Assembly (NCBI GenBank): GCA_049517675.1
Contig: JBEKRV010000022.1
Span: 1-64,000 of the forward strand
Length of the DNA stretch: 64,000 bases
Origin: Bog-756 sp049517675
GTDB lineage: Bacteria; Actinomycetota; Acidimicrobiia; Acidimicrobiales; RAAP-2
Direction of reading: 5' to 3'
Positions 33,059 to 41,966 of this stretch are shown piece after piece (positions within the stretch are counted from its first letter, which is position 1; the number at the start of each line of letters is the position of its first letter). The translations under genes and the position numbers were made by a program. The notes beneath the pieces are model-generated. The model had not been told where the DNA came from and ran no database searches. It saw only the letters and a list, made by a program, of their open reading frames with translations.

Positions 33059-33664
33059 GTGCGCAGAGGTCGTACCCTCGCGTGGTTGGCCGTCGGGACC
33101 CTGGCCGTGGTCGCCTTCGGAGCCGCCGCGTTCGGTGCCCTCGCCCGACCGGACATGGCCGCCGCACGTCTGACCGCGGCCATGTCGGCAACCTACGACG
33201 CTTCGGGCTACACGTCGGCAACGAGCAACGACCCGGGCGAGGAGTCGGTCGTCAACGCCCCGGATCTCTACGAGACGATCGTCGGCGGGTCGGTGACCCA
33301 GGTCTGGGCCGGCAACGACATCTACGACGCCGTTCCCGCTGCATGCGGGCCCGGTGCCCGGTTCGTCGAGACGGTGCCGCAGGGGTCGGCTTCCGCGCAA
33401 TTCGCCGGGTTCGGTGGCGACGACGTGACCGAGGCCGGTGCCACGTACACGGTCAGCAGGCACGGAGTGGAACTCGGGCGCTACGTGGTGCGGAACGGGT
33501 ATGTCGTCTCGACGACCCTGTCCTACCGCTCGATCCCGGGAGCCGGCTCAGCCTCGGTGACCGAGACCTTCCGGTCCATCGGTCACGCCCCGAGGATCGT
33601 CGTCCCGACCCCGAACGAGGTGATCGTCGCTCCTCAGCTCTACGCCCACGGCTGCCCGCTGTGA
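33059..33664 (+). CDS. Hypothetical exported protein
   Basis: 201 residues, GTG start. An N-terminal basic patch (RRGRT) and a hydrophobic segment LAWLAVGTLAVVAFGAAAFGAL (written in two parts: LAWLAVGTLAVV, AFGAAAFGAL) look like a signal peptide or anchor; no lipobox is seen. The remainder is small-residue-rich with alternating beta-like strands (TYTVSRHGVELGRYVVRNGY) and two cysteines. It resembles mycobacterial-type secreted proteins of the LppX/LprG style only in general character; no family is recognised. Stand-alone gene. Confidence 0.65.
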   Translation: MRRGRTLAWLAVGTLAVVAFGAAAFGALARPDMAAARLTAAMSATYDASGYTSATSNDPGEESVVNAPDLYETIVGGSVTQVWAGNDIYDAVPAACGPGARFVETVPQGSASAQFAGFGGDDVTEAGATYTVSRHGVELGRYVVRNGYVVSTTLSYRSIPGAGSASVTETFRSIGHAPRIVVPTPNEVIVAPQLYAHGCPL

Positions 33665-33800
33665 GGACCGGCTCGCCGGCCGGCCCGCCCGCGACGACGG
33701 CCGCGGGCGGATTGCCCTGCGGCCGTCGTCGGTGCTGCGTTCCTGCCGTCCCCGGTGCTCCGTCCCGACCGTCGTCGGAGTCCGGCGGCGCGGGATCCTT

Positions 33801-35009
33801 CTACGAGAGGCGCTCGACGATCATGGCCATGCCCTGGCCGCCGCCGACGCACATCGACTCGATGCCGAACGTCTTGCCGGTGTCCTCGAGGGCGTTGAGC
33901 AGGGTGGTCATGATGCGGGCGCCCGTCTGGCCGAACGGATGGCCGAGGGCGATGGCCCCGCCCCGGACGTTCAGCTTGTCGTAGCTGATGCCGAGCTCCT
34001 TGGCCGAGGGGACGACCTGCGCCGCGAACGCCTCGTTGATCTCCACGAGGTCGATGTCGTCGATCGTCATGTCGGCCCGACGGAGCACCTGGCGGATGGC
34101 CTCGACCGGGCCGAGGCCCATGATCTCGGGGTTGAGCCCGGTGACGCCGCTGGCCACGATGCGTGCCAGGGGGGTGATGCCCAGCTCGCGGGCCTTGGTG
34201 TCGCTCATCACGACGACCGCTGCGGCCCCGTCGTTGAGCGGGCAGGCGTTGCCGGCGGTGACGGTGCCGCCCTCACGGAAGACCGGCTTCAGGCCGGCGA
34301 GTCCCTCGAGGGTGGTGCCGGGTCGGGGGCCGTCGTCCTTGGTGACGACCGCACCGCTCGGCGTGGTGACCGGGATGATCTCCCGGTCGAAGAAGCCCGC
34401 CTCCTGGGCGGCGACGGCCCGGTGCTGGGACCGGACGGCGTACTCGTCCTGCTCCTCGCGGGTCACGCCTTTGAATTCCGCCACGTTCTCGGCCGTCTGG
34501 CCCATGGCGATGTAGACGTCGGGGAAGACCCCGGCCAGCGGCGTCCAGGGCTCGCCGGCAGCGGGGGTGCGGGCCGTGGTACGCGCCTCTGCCGTGGCGA
34601 ACAGCTCGTTGTGGGGACCGACATCGGCGGCGCCGTGCATGTAGCGGCTGACCGTCTCGACTCCGGCGGCCACGAAGACGTCGCCCTCGCCGGCCCGGAT
34701 GGCGTGGGCCGCCATGCGGATGGTCTGCAACGACGACGAGCAGTACCGGTTGACCGTCACGCCGGGGACGTCGGGCAGACCGGCCAGGATGGCCGCCACC
34801 CGGCCGAGGTTGTACCCGGCCTCGCCGGCGGGTTGGCCGGAGCCGAGGATGACGTCCTCGACCGACTGGGGGTCGAGCTGGGGGACCTTGGCCAGGACCT
34901 CGCGGATGACCAGCGCAGCCAGGTCGTCGGGACGGCACTCGATCAGCGAGCCCTTGTTGGCCCGGCCGATGGGGGTCCGGCCGGTGGCGACGATTACTGC
35001 TTCGGGCAT
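33801..35009 (-). CDS. fadA: Acetyl-CoA C-acyltransferase (thiolase), FadA3-like
   Basis: 402 residues. Cleaves 3-ketoacyl-CoA with CoA to give acetyl-CoA. Nucleophile in VNRYCSSSLQT (Cys about 88), EINEAFA, the His motif GGAIALGHPFGQTG and the second Cys in MCVGGGQGMAM. The N-terminus, VIVATGRTPIGRANKGSL, and the whole run resemble mycobacterial FadA3. ATG 35009 has GAGGAG six bases upstream. It is divergent from the FadE29/28-like pair, with candidate TetR-type sites between, so thiolase and dehydrogenases are likely co-regulated. Confidence 0.93.
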   Translation of the reverse strand: MPEAVIVATGRTPIGRANKGSLIECRPDDLAALVIREVLAKVPQLDPQSVEDVILGSGQPAGEAGYNLGRVAAILAGLPDVPGVTVNRYCSSSLQTIRMAAHAIRAGEGDVFVAAGVETVSRYMHGAADVGPHNELFATAEARTTARTPAAGEPWTPLAGVFPDVYIAMGQTAENVAEFKGVTREEQDEYAVRSQHRAVAAQEAGFFDREIIPVTTPSGAVVTKDDGPRPGTTLEGLAGLKPVFREGGTVTAGNACPLNDGAAAVVVMSDTKARELGITPLARIVASGVTGLNPEIMGLGPVEAIRQVLRRADMTIDDIDLVEINEAFAAQVVPSAKELGISYDKLNVRGGAIALGHPFGQTGARIMTTLLNALEDTGKTFGIESMCVGGGQGMAMIVERLS

Positions 35010-35140
35010 GTGGTGCTCCTCGGAGACGGGCGGACGGAACCGCGGCGTGGGTGTGTCGGTCCTGCTTGGCGTGCACGTGGGTCGCCCCGTGAGGACCCCG
35101 TGCAACGGGCCGCTCGGGCCTGCTCGGTGTCCCCCGGAAC

Positions 35141-35154
35141 TTACCGGATGGTAA
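35141..35154. promoter_or_regulatory. Palindrome upstream of the thiolase gene
   Basis: TTACC-GGAT-GGTAA, an inverted repeat 130 bases before the thiolase ATG, in the shared divergent region. Size and form fit a TetR-type operator. Confidence 0.5.
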
Positions 35155-35225
35155 CTCTAGTGGCCGCGGGGCCGCGGGCCGCCAGCTCAGGCCGAGCAGC
35201 ACGGTGGCGTCACCCTGGAGGCGAA

Positions 35226-35239
35226 TGTAACGTGTTCTA
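35226..35239. promoter_or_regulatory. KstR-like operator
   Basis: TGTAACGTGTTCTA fits exactly the published TNNAACNNGTTNNA pattern of KstR, the TetR-type repressor of steroid catabolism in mycobacteria and rhodococci. It lies 51 bases before the FadE29-like ATG. Confidence 0.6.
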
Positions 35240-35289
35240 GTCGTGACCGACCGCCCCGCGGCGGGCAGCACCTGACCGGGAGGGACCCC

Positions 35290-36465
35290 ATGGAGATCGG
35301 CTACACCGAGGAGCACCAGGCGCTCCGCAACGAGTTGCGCGAGTACTACCAGAAGCTGCTCACGCCGGAGGTGGAGGCCCAGCTCGCCGGCAGTCACGGG
35401 ATCGGTCCCGACATGCGCCGGGTGGTGAAGCAGATGGCGACCGACGGCTGGCTCGGCATCGGCTGGCCGAAGGAGTGGGGCGGTCAGGGCAGGGGACCGA
35501 TCGAGCAGTTCATCTTCTTCGACGAGTCGATGCGGGCCGGTGCACCGGTGCCCATGCTGACCATCAACACCGTCGGCCCGACCCTCATGGACTTCGGCAC
35601 CCAGGAGCAGAAGGAGTTCTTCCTCCCGAAGATCCTCGCCGGGGACATCCACTTCTGCATCGGCTACACGGAGCCCGAGTCGGGCACCGACCTCGCCTCG
35701 CTGCAGACGAGAGCCGTGCGCGACGGTGACGAGTACGTGATCAACGGTCAGAAGATCTATACGTCCCTCGCCGGCGATGCGGACTACATCTGGCTCGCCA
35801 CCCGTACCGACCCGGACGTGGCAAAGCACAAGGGCATATCGATGTTCGTCGTGCCGATGGACACCCCGGGCATCAAGGTCGTGCCCATGCGCCTGCTCGG
35901 CGACCACAACATCAACTACACGTTCTACGAGGACGTCCGGGTACCCGCCGCCAACCTGGTCGGTGGGGAAAACCAGGGGTGGTCGCTGATCACCAACCAG
36001 CTCAACCACGAGCGGGTCACCCTCTGCTCACCGGGGATCATCGAACGCGCGCTCGCCGACACGCGGGCGTGGGCGCAGTCCACGAAACTGGCCGACGGCC
36101 GCCGTGTCATCGACCAGGAGTGGGTGCAGGTCCACCTTGCCCGTATCTACGCCAGGCTCGAATTCCTCAGGCTCATCAACTGGAAGGTGGCGTGGACCGC
36201 GACCCAGGGGAACCTCGACGTGGCCGATGCCTCGACCATCAAGGTGTTCGGCACGGAGTTCTACCTCGAGGCCTTCAAGCTGATGATGGAGATCGTCGGG
36301 CAGGCCGGCTACCTGGCGAAGGGATCGCCCGAGGCCGTGCTCGCCGGACGCCTCGAGATGTACGCGCGCAGCCTGGTCATCCTGACCTTCGGCGGCGGCA
36401 CCAATGAGATCCAGCGGGACCTGATCGCCATATTCGGCCTGGGCCTGCCCCGGTCGCTGCGCTGA
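35290..36465 (+). CDS. Acyl-CoA dehydrogenase, FadE29-like subunit
   Basis: 391 residues. Diagnostic stretches: GIGWPKEWGGQGRGPIEQFIF, NTVGPTLMDFGTQEQK, GYTEPESGTDLASLQT, NGQKIYTS and the C-terminal FGGGTNEIQRDLIA. The sequence tracks to mycobacterial FadE29, the partner of FadE28 in an alpha2beta2 dehydrogenase of steroid side-chain catabolism. The next gene encodes a FadE28-like protein, so the pair probably forms a heterotetramer. ATG 35290 has GGGAGGGA upstream, and a KstR-like box lies upstream. Confidence 0.85.
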   Translation: MEIGYTEEHQALRNELREYYQKLLTPEVEAQLAGSHGIGPDMRRVVKQMATDGWLGIGWPKEWGGQGRGPIEQFIFFDESMRAGAPVPMLTINTVGPTLMDFGTQEQKEFFLPKILAGDIHFCIGYTEPESGTDLASLQTRAVRDGDEYVINGQKIYTSLAGDADYIWLATRTDPDVAKHKGISMFVVPMDTPGIKVVPMRLLGDHNINYTFYEDVRVPAANLVGGENQGWSLITNQLNHERVTLCSPGIIERALADTRAWAQSTKLADGRRVIDQEWVQVHLARIYARLEFLRLINWKVAWTATQGNLDVADASTIKVFGTEFYLEAFKLMMEIVGQAGYLAKGSPEAVLAGRLEMYARSLVILTFGGGTNEIQRDLIAIFGLGLPRSLR

Positions 36466-36500
36466 GCCCGGCCCGGAACGACGAGGAAAGAGGACACGCC

Positions 36501-37628
36501 ATGGACTTCTCATTCAGCGAGGAACAGGAGGCCGTCCGCGAGTTGGCGGACCGCATCTTCACCGACCTGTCGACCCAGGAGCGGCTCCGCCAGATGGAGA
36601 TCGATCCGTCGAGCGACCGCTTCGACCGCAAGCTCTGGTCGGAGCTCGCGGCGGCCGGCCTGCTCGGGATCGCCCTGCCCGAGGACGTCGGGGGTGCCGG
36701 CCTCGGGTTCCTGGAGACCGCGCTGGTGGTCGAGGCGGCAGGCCGCACCGCCGCCTACGTGCCCGTGGTGGAGACCCTGGCCGGTGCGGCACCGGCCATC
36801 GCGCGCTTCGGCACCGATGCCCAGAAGCAGCGCTGGCTGCCGGGGGTGGTCTCCGGGGAGACCGTTCTCACGACGGCACTGGTCGAGCTCGGCGGTTCCC
36901 CGGGGGCGCCGTCGGTCGTCGCCGAGCGCGACGGGGAGGGCTGGTCGCTGACCGGGGTCAAGGCGTGCGTGCCGTCGGGCACCATCGCCGACGCCGTGCT
37001 CGTCCCGGCCCGTATCGAGCCCGACTCCGTGGCCGTGTTCGTCGTCGGGACCGGGAGTGCCGGCGTCTCCATCGAGAAGCAGACTGCGAACAACGGCCAA
37101 CCGGAGGGCCTGGTGACCTTCGCCGGCGTGTCGGTCGGCGCCGACGGACTGCTGGGGAGCGTCGAGGACGGTCCGACCGTCGTCGAATGGATCGTCCTCC
37201 GCAGCACGACGGCGCTGGCTCTCGCCCAGGCCGGTGCGGCGACTGCAGCGCTGGCACTGGTCGCCGAGTACACCAAGAACCGCGAGCAGTTCGGCAAGCC
37301 GATCGCCACGTTCCAGGCCGTTGGTCAACGGGCCGCGGACGCCTATGTCGACACCGAGGCCATCCGCCTGACCGCGTGGCAGGCCGCCTGGCGGATCGAC
37401 CAGGGACTGCCTGCCGACAAGGAGGTGGCGGTGGCCAAATTCTGGGCCGCCGACGGCGGCCAACGCGTCGTCCACGCGGCCGTCCATCTCCACGGCGGGG
37501 TCGGCGTCGACCGCGAGTACCCCCTCCACCGGTTCTTCCTCAACACCAAGCACATCGAGTTGACCCTCGGAGGTGCGACCGATCAGCTGCTGCGACTCGG
37601 TGCCACCCTGGCCGCCGAGCCGGCCTGA
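36501..37628 (+). CDS. Acyl-CoA dehydrogenase, FadE28-like partner subunit
   Basis: 375 residues, 35 bases after the FadE29-like gene with GAGGAAAGAGGA upstream. Typical of the degenerate partner subunit: VAEYTKNREQFGKPIATFQAV, the late HLHGGVGVDREYPLHRF and GGATDQLL, with poor conservation of the central FAD/substrate strands. Such proteins pair with a FadE29/FadE26-type subunit so that each alpha-beta dimer holds one FAD and one active site. The combination is typical of dehydrogenation of bulky (sterol-like) acyl-CoAs, although relatives also act on other substrates. Confidence 0.85.
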   Translation: MDFSFSEEQEAVRELADRIFTDLSTQERLRQMEIDPSSDRFDRKLWSELAAAGLLGIALPEDVGGAGLGFLETALVVEAAGRTAAYVPVVETLAGAAPAIARFGTDAQKQRWLPGVVSGETVLTTALVELGGSPGAPSVVAERDGEGWSLTGVKACVPSGTIADAVLVPARIEPDSVAVFVVGTGSAGVSIEKQTANNGQPEGLVTFAGVSVGADGLLGSVEDGPTVVEWIVLRSTTALALAQAGAATAALALVAEYTKNREQFGKPIATFQAVGQRAADAYVDTEAIRLTAWQAAWRIDQGLPADKEVAVAKFWAADGGQRVVHAAVHLHGGVGVDREYPLHRFFLNTKHIELTLGGATDQLLRLGATLAAEPA

Positions 37629-37714
37629 GCGACGAACGTGGCTCTGGTCGACGCGAACGCCGCGACGGGCGGGTGCCCGGTCGGGGGGAGCGCGTGCGGT
37701 GCCGTCCGCTCCGC

Positions 37715-37720
37715 TACCGT
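37715..37720 (+). promoter_or_regulatory. -10 box of the rhodanese gene (leaderless)
   Basis: TACCGT, six bases, then GTG 37727. Confidence 0.45.
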
Positions 37721-37726
37721 GAGGCG

Positions 37727-38077
37727 GTGACCTCCGAACCAGTCGACGTCGTCGACATCGACCCTGACGCGGCAGCTCGCCTGGTCGGCGACGGGGCCTT
37801 CCTGCTCGACGTGCGAGAGGACGACGAGTGGGCTGCCGGCCATGCTCCGGCGGCGATCCACCTTCCCATGGGACAGGTCGTCGACCGCATCGACGAGCTC
37901 CCGAACGACCGGATCATCGTCTGCATGTGCCGGGCCGGGGGCCGGTCGGGTTCGGTGGCGAGCCATCTGGCCGGAGCGGGCTTCGACGTCCGGAACGCGG
38001 CCGGGGGGATGCAGGCCTGGGCCGGAGCGGATCTGCCCGTGGTGGACGACGCCGGCGCCCCGGGTCGGATCATCTGA
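37727..38077 (+). CDS. Rhodanese-like domain protein
   Basis: 116 residues, one rhodanese domain. FLLDVREDDEWAAGHAPAAIHLPMGQ is the N-terminal signature; the active-site loop is CMCRAGGRS (Cys about 66 in the CRxGxRS pattern), followed by the glycine-rich GGMQAWAGADLPV. It could transfer sulfane sulfur. GTG start behind a -10 box, no ribosome site. Followed 28 bases later by DUF4031. Confidence 0.9.
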   Translation: MTSEPVDVVDIDPDAAARLVGDGAFLLDVREDDEWAAGHAPAAIHLPMGQVVDRIDELPNDRIIVCMCRAGGRSGSVASHLAGAGFDVRNAAGGMQAWAGADLPVVDDAGAPGRII

Positions 38078-38105
38078 GCGCGTCGCCGCTCCGGCGTCTG
38101 CGACC

Positions 38106-38432
38106 GTGACCGTCTACCTCGACGACTGGCGGCAACCGGCCAATCTCGGCCCGATCGACGATCGCTGGTCGCACCTCGTGGCCGACTCCGTGGACGAGCT
38201 CCACGAATTCGCGGCTCGCATGGGGATGCGGCGGGCGTGGTTCCAGGACAGGCCGGGACGTCCCCATCACGCCCACTACGACGTTCCCGAACGGGCCCGG
38301 GCCGAGGCCGTGGCCCGCGGCGCGGTCGAGCTGACCTGGAGGGAACTGGGGCGGATGCTGCGGGACCGGAAGGCGGCGGGGACACGGCCGGACCGGTCGC
38401 TGCGAGCGGCGGTCCGCGGAGTGCCCCGTTGA
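38106..38432 (+). CDS. DUF4031 domain protein
   Basis: 108 residues. VTVYLDDWRQPANLGPIDDRWSHL and DSVDELHEFAARMGMRRAWFQ are the conserved parts of DUF4031 proteins; HYDV followed by RARAEAVARGAVEL also fits. Function unknown. GTG 38106; the TGA overlaps the TTG start of the next gene (TTGA). Confidence 0.8.
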   Translation: MTVYLDDWRQPANLGPIDDRWSHLVADSVDELHEFAARMGMRRAWFQDRPGRPHHAHYDVPERARAEAVARGAVELTWRELGRMLRDRKAAGTRPDRSLRAAVRGVPR

Positions 38433-39895
38433 CGAACGTCCGCGATCCCCGTTCCCCGGTCCTGGCCGGCGTCGGGACGGCATCTGCCGACGCCGAGGCG
38501 GTGGATCTCATGACGATGGCCGTCGAGGCGGCACTGGCCGATGCCGGCGGCCACGACCTGGCCGGGGCCGTCGACCGAGTGGTCGTCCCCCAGGGGAGCT
38601 GGACCTATCCGGACCCGGCCCGGCTGGTCGCCGCGCGGATCGGTGCGCCGCGGGCGGCCACCCACCTGGTCGAGCTCGGCATCCCCCAACAGAGCATGAT
38701 CAACGACGCGCTGGCCGCCATCGTGTCGGGTGCGTCCGATGTGGCGGTCGTGGTCGGCGGTGAGTCCAGACGGTGGGCCCGCGACCGGGAGAAGGCGGGC
38801 CTCCCGCCGTCGGAGACGGCCCAGCCGGGAGCGGTGCCGGACGTGGTCCGCAGGCGGTCGGGCCCGTTGCTCGAACCGGTGGAGGTGGCCAACCGGCTGT
38901 GGGACCCCGTGCAGCAGTACGCCATGATCGACAACGCACTCCGGGCCGCTGACGGGCTGACGATCGCCGAGCACCGGACGGAGATCGCCGAGCTCTGGTC
39001 ACGTTTCGCCGACGTCGCCGCGACAAACTCCGACGCTGCCTTCGGGCGGGAGGTGGAGGCCTCGTGGATCGCCACCCCGTCGGAGGACAACCGGCCGCTG
39101 GCGTTCCCGTACAACAAGTGGCACTCGACCCAGTGGACCGTCAACCAGGCGGCCGCGTTGGTGCTGTGCTCGGTCGAGGCGGCCGAACGTCACGGGATCG
39201 GCGCCGACAGGTGGGTCCATCCGCGGGTCGGTCTCGAGTCGAGCCATGCCGTGTCGGTCCTCTGCCGGGAACGGATCGGGGCCTGGCCGGCCATGGAGGT
39301 CCTGGGGGAGACCGCCGCCGCGTGGCTGGGCCGACCTATCGCCGCAGTCGACCTGATCGAGGTCTACAGCTGCTTTCCGGCTGCGGTCCGGGTGCAGCAG
39401 CGCGCACTCGGCCTCGATCCGAACGGGACGCCGACGGTCACCGGAGGCATGGCATTCGCCGGGGGACCGTTCAACAACTTCGTGCTCCAGGCGACGGCCG
39501 CCGCCGCTACGGTGCTCCGCGACGATCCCGAACTCCTCGGGGCGGTCACGACGGTGAGCGGCCTACTCACCAAGCCTGGCCTGGGCGTTTGGTCGGGCCG
39601 TCCCGACGGCCGCCCACCCCTTCTGGCCGACCTGGCCTACGAGGCCCAGTCCGTGACCGGCGTGGTGGACGTGGTCGCCACCTTGGACGGCTACGACGGC
39701 GGAGGGACGGTCTCCACGTACACGGTGACGTACGAGGGAATGGACCCGACCCGGGTCGTCGCGGTGTGTGACACCGACGACGGCAGGCGGTGCGTCGCGA
39801 TCAGCTCCGACCCGGTGCTGGCCGCGTTCTCGTGCGCCGAGGAGCTGATCGGTACCCGGGTCCGGATCGGGTCCGGATCGTTCCGGCCGGCCTGA
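38429..39895 (+). CDS. Thiolase-like (SCP-x/Ltp type) protein, catalytic residues altered
   Basis: 488 residues, TTG start coupled to the preceding stop. Thiolase-fold landmarks are VLAGVGTASADAE, IVSGASDVAVVVGGESRRW, VDLIEVYSCFPAAV and GGMAFAGGPFNNFVLQATA; the last ~90 residues look like an added OB-type domain (STYTVTYEGMDP). No Cys is seen at the usual nucleophile position, and where relatives carry a His after GGPGNNY there is Gln (GGPFNNFVLQ). It may be a non-thiolytic acyl-CoA aldolase-type or binding protein. Many mycobacterial Ltp proteins are similarly divergent. Confidence 0.75.
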   Translation: MTNVRDPRSPVLAGVGTASADAEAVDLMTMAVEAALADAGGHDLAGAVDRVVVPQGSWTYPDPARLVAARIGAPRAATHLVELGIPQQSMINDALAAIVSGASDVAVVVGGESRRWARDREKAGLPPSETAQPGAVPDVVRRRSGPLLEPVEVANRLWDPVQQYAMIDNALRAADGLTIAEHRTEIAELWSRFADVAATNSDAAFGREVEASWIATPSEDNRPLAFPYNKWHSTQWTVNQAAALVLCSVEAAERHGIGADRWVHPRVGLESSHAVSVLCRERIGAWPAMEVLGETAAAWLGRPIAAVDLIEVYSCFPAAVRVQQRALGLDPNGTPTVTGGMAFAGGPFNNFVLQATAAAATVLRDDPELLGAVTTVSGLLTKPGLGVWSGRPDGRPPLLADLAYEAQSVTGVVDVVATLDGYDGGGTVSTYTVTYEGMDPTRVVAVCDTDDGRRCVAISSDPVLAAFSCAEELIGTRVRIGSGSFRPA

Positions 39896-40000
39896 CCCGG
39901 GGGCACTGACGGACGTCGGCCCGGTTCGGGACGTACACCGGTCCCACAGAGGCCCTTCCTTGCCGGCCCCGGGGCCCGGGGGGGACGGGGCGGGCGGGGG

Positions 40001-40168
40001 TCAGGATGCCTGGCTGCTCCAGGACGACTCGTCGGACCACTCGTGCCCGCACCGACGGCACTGCAGGCTGGTCCCGTGGCTTCCCTTTCCCGTGCCCCGT
40101 ACGATCAGTTTCGGCACGTCCGATGAGCGGCACTCCGGACACGCCTGGTCGCTGCGCACTCCATCCAC
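40001..40168 (-). CDS. Small zinc-ribbon protein (55 residues)
   Basis: Short gene with two CxxC pairs, CPEC (residues 10-13) and CRRCGHEW (about 37-44), separated by a conserved-looking KLIVRGTGKGSHGTSL: a zinc ribbon. GTG 40168 has GGAGG seven bases upstream, which decides the start over GTG 40159. Role unknown; RNA, DNA or protein binding is possible. It is divergent from the F420-type oxidoreductase and in a gap otherwise empty of genes. Confidence 0.75.
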   Translation of the reverse strand: MDGVRSDQACPECRSSDVPKLIVRGTGKGSHGTSLQCRRCGHEWSDESSWSSQAS

Positions 40169-40321
40169 TGCACAACCTCCGATTCGTGACCGTCCCCCTG
40201 CCACCGTGGACGGCTGATCCCGTCCGAACCCTAGAGCGGCCGCCGTGGGCGCGCCACTGGGATCACACCACCAGGAACGCACCCTCCGGCGACCGGACGG
40301 GCCCACCCGGAGCCTGCCCTC

Positions 40322-40327
40322 TACAGT
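40322..40327 (+). promoter_or_regulatory. -10 box of the LLM oxidoreductase gene (leaderless)
   Basis: TACAGT, six bases, then ATG 40334. Confidence 0.5.
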
Positions 40328-40333
40328 GGATCC

Positions 40334-41245
40334 ATGGACGCTGCAGGCGCACTCCGTGCGAATCGCACCGGGCTGTGGACAGGCGCCCTGGAAGCTCTCC
40401 CCGGGCCCCGCGCACTGGATGCCGCGGCCGAGCTGGACGAGCTGGGCTATGGCTCGCTCTGGTTCGGGGAGGCCTACGGCCGCGAGGCGTTGACCACCGC
40501 GCTGGCCCTGCTCGGTGCCACCAAGCGGATGGTGGTGGGGACGGGGATCGCCAACATCTACGCCCGTGGCGCCATGGCGACCAACGCCGCGAGCAGGCTC
40601 ATCGAGGCGCTCGCCCCGGGCCGGTTCGTCCTCGGCCTGGGCGTGAGCCACAAGCCACTGGTCGAGCGTGACCGCAACGAGACCTACCTCCCGCCCGTGG
40701 AGGCCATGGCCGAATACCTCGACCGCCTCGACTCCGCCCCGTACCTCGGCTCGGACGGTGATCGGCCGCCCGTCGTGCTGGCCGCCCTCGGGCCGAGGAT
40801 GCTCGGATTGGCGCGTGACCGCACGGCCGGCGCCCATCCGTACCTGGTGACGCCGGCCCATACCGCGTCAGCGAGGGCCACACTCGGTGCGGACCGGCTG
40901 CTCGTCGTGGAACAGGCGGTCGTGCTCAATCAGGAACGTGGGGAGGGGCTGCGCCGGGCACACGACCACCTGACCATCTACACCGGGCTCCCCAATTACC
41001 GGAACAGCTGGCTGCGCCAGGGATTCGCCGAGGACGACTTGGTCAAGGGGGGCACCGATCGTCTGGCGGACGCCCTGGTCGTCCAGGGCGACGAGGCGGC
41101 GGTCGTCGCCCGGGTCGACGAGCACCTCGGGGCCGGGGCCGACCATGTGCTGCTGCAGGTACTCGGGGCCGACCTCGGCCAGGTCCCCATGGACGAGTGG
41201 CGGAGCCTGTCCCCGGCACTGGCGGGGATCGGCCGGCCACACTGA
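40334..41245 (+). CDS. F420-dependent luciferase-like (LLM class) oxidoreductase
   Basis: 303 residues. LLM/TIM-barrel features: ELDELGYGSLWFGEAYGREAL at the N-terminus, MVVGTGIANIYARGAMATNAAS and APGRFVLGLGVSHKPLVE, typical of actinobacterial coenzyme F420-dependent enzymes. It would use F420 (or FMN) for a redox step on an unknown substrate. The ATG directly follows a -10 box and there is no ribosome site. Confidence 0.88.
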   Translation: MDAAGALRANRTGLWTGALEALPGPRALDAAAELDELGYGSLWFGEAYGREALTTALALLGATKRMVVGTGIANIYARGAMATNAASRLIEALAPGRFVLGLGVSHKPLVERDRNETYLPPVEAMAEYLDRLDSAPYLGSDGDRPPVVLAALGPRMLGLARDRTAGAHPYLVTPAHTASARATLGADRLLVVEQAVVLNQERGEGLRRAHDHLTIYTGLPNYRNSWLRQGFAEDDLVKGGTDRLADALVVQGDEAAVVARVDEHLGAGADHVLLQVLGADLGQVPMDEWRSLSPALAGIGRPH

Positions 41246-41303
41246 TCGCCGGGTCGCCGTCGCCGCCCGGCAGCGGTGATCGCCCGGCAATGGTGGACGT
41301 CGA

Positions 41304-41966
41304 TCAGCCGTGACCGGCCGAGGCCGCCTCCTCCGACGAGTCCCAGACACGTCCGAGCAGCCGGAGGATGACGTCGGGTGGCTGGGCGCCGGGTATGGCG
41401 AACCGTTCGTCGACGACGAGGAACGGTACGCCGGTGCAGCCGAGCTCGATCGCCCGGGCTTCGTCGGCCCGCACCTCGGCCGCGAATTCCTCGCCCGCCA
41501 GGACCTCGTCCGTCCGAACGGGATCGAGCCCCACTTCCGCCGCCAGTTCGGCGAGCACCACCGGATCGGAGACGGACCTCCCCTCGGTGAAGTACGCGGC
41601 CAGCAGCCGTTCCTTCATGGCCCCGGCCAGAACTACCGAGTCGGCCAGGTGGATCAGCCGGTGGGCGTCGAAGGTGTTGCCGATCCGCACGCGGTCGAGG
41701 TGGTACTCGAGACCGACCCCGGCGGCCAGGTCGGTCATCTGCCGGTTGGCCGCCGACGCCTCGGCGGGACTCATGCCGTACTTGCGCTGCAGCACCTCGT
41801 CCATCGAGAGGTCGACCCGCTCCGGTGTGGTGGGATCGAGCTCGAAGCTCCTCCACTGCACGGTCACCCGATCGGCGTGGGCGAACTCGGCCAGCGCGGC
41901 CTCGAGGTTCCGCTTCCCCACGTAGCACCACGGGCAGACCACGTCCGACCAGATCTCGATCTTCAC
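41304..41966 (-). CDS. DsbA family oxidoreductase, FrnE-like
   Basis: 220 residues, thioredoxin fold. The active site is CPWC in IWSDVVCPWCYVGKR close to the N-terminus; the late cis-Pro loop is GCTGVPFLVVDERFAIPGAQPP. No signal peptide, so it is a cytoplasmic FrnE-type thiol oxidoreductase or polyketide-isomerase-like protein. GTG 41966 with GGAGGAG upstream. Confidence 0.92.
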   Translation of the reverse strand: MKIEIWSDVVCPWCYVGKRNLEAALAEFAHADRVTVQWRSFELDPTTPERVDLSMDEVLQRKYGMSPAEASAANRQMTDLAAGVGLEYHLDRVRIGNTFDAHRLIHLADSVVLAGAMKERLLAAYFTEGRSVSDPVVLAELAAEVGLDPVRTDEVLAGEEFAAEVRADEARAIELGCTGVPFLVVDERFAIPGAQPPDVILRLLGRVWDSSEEAASAGHG

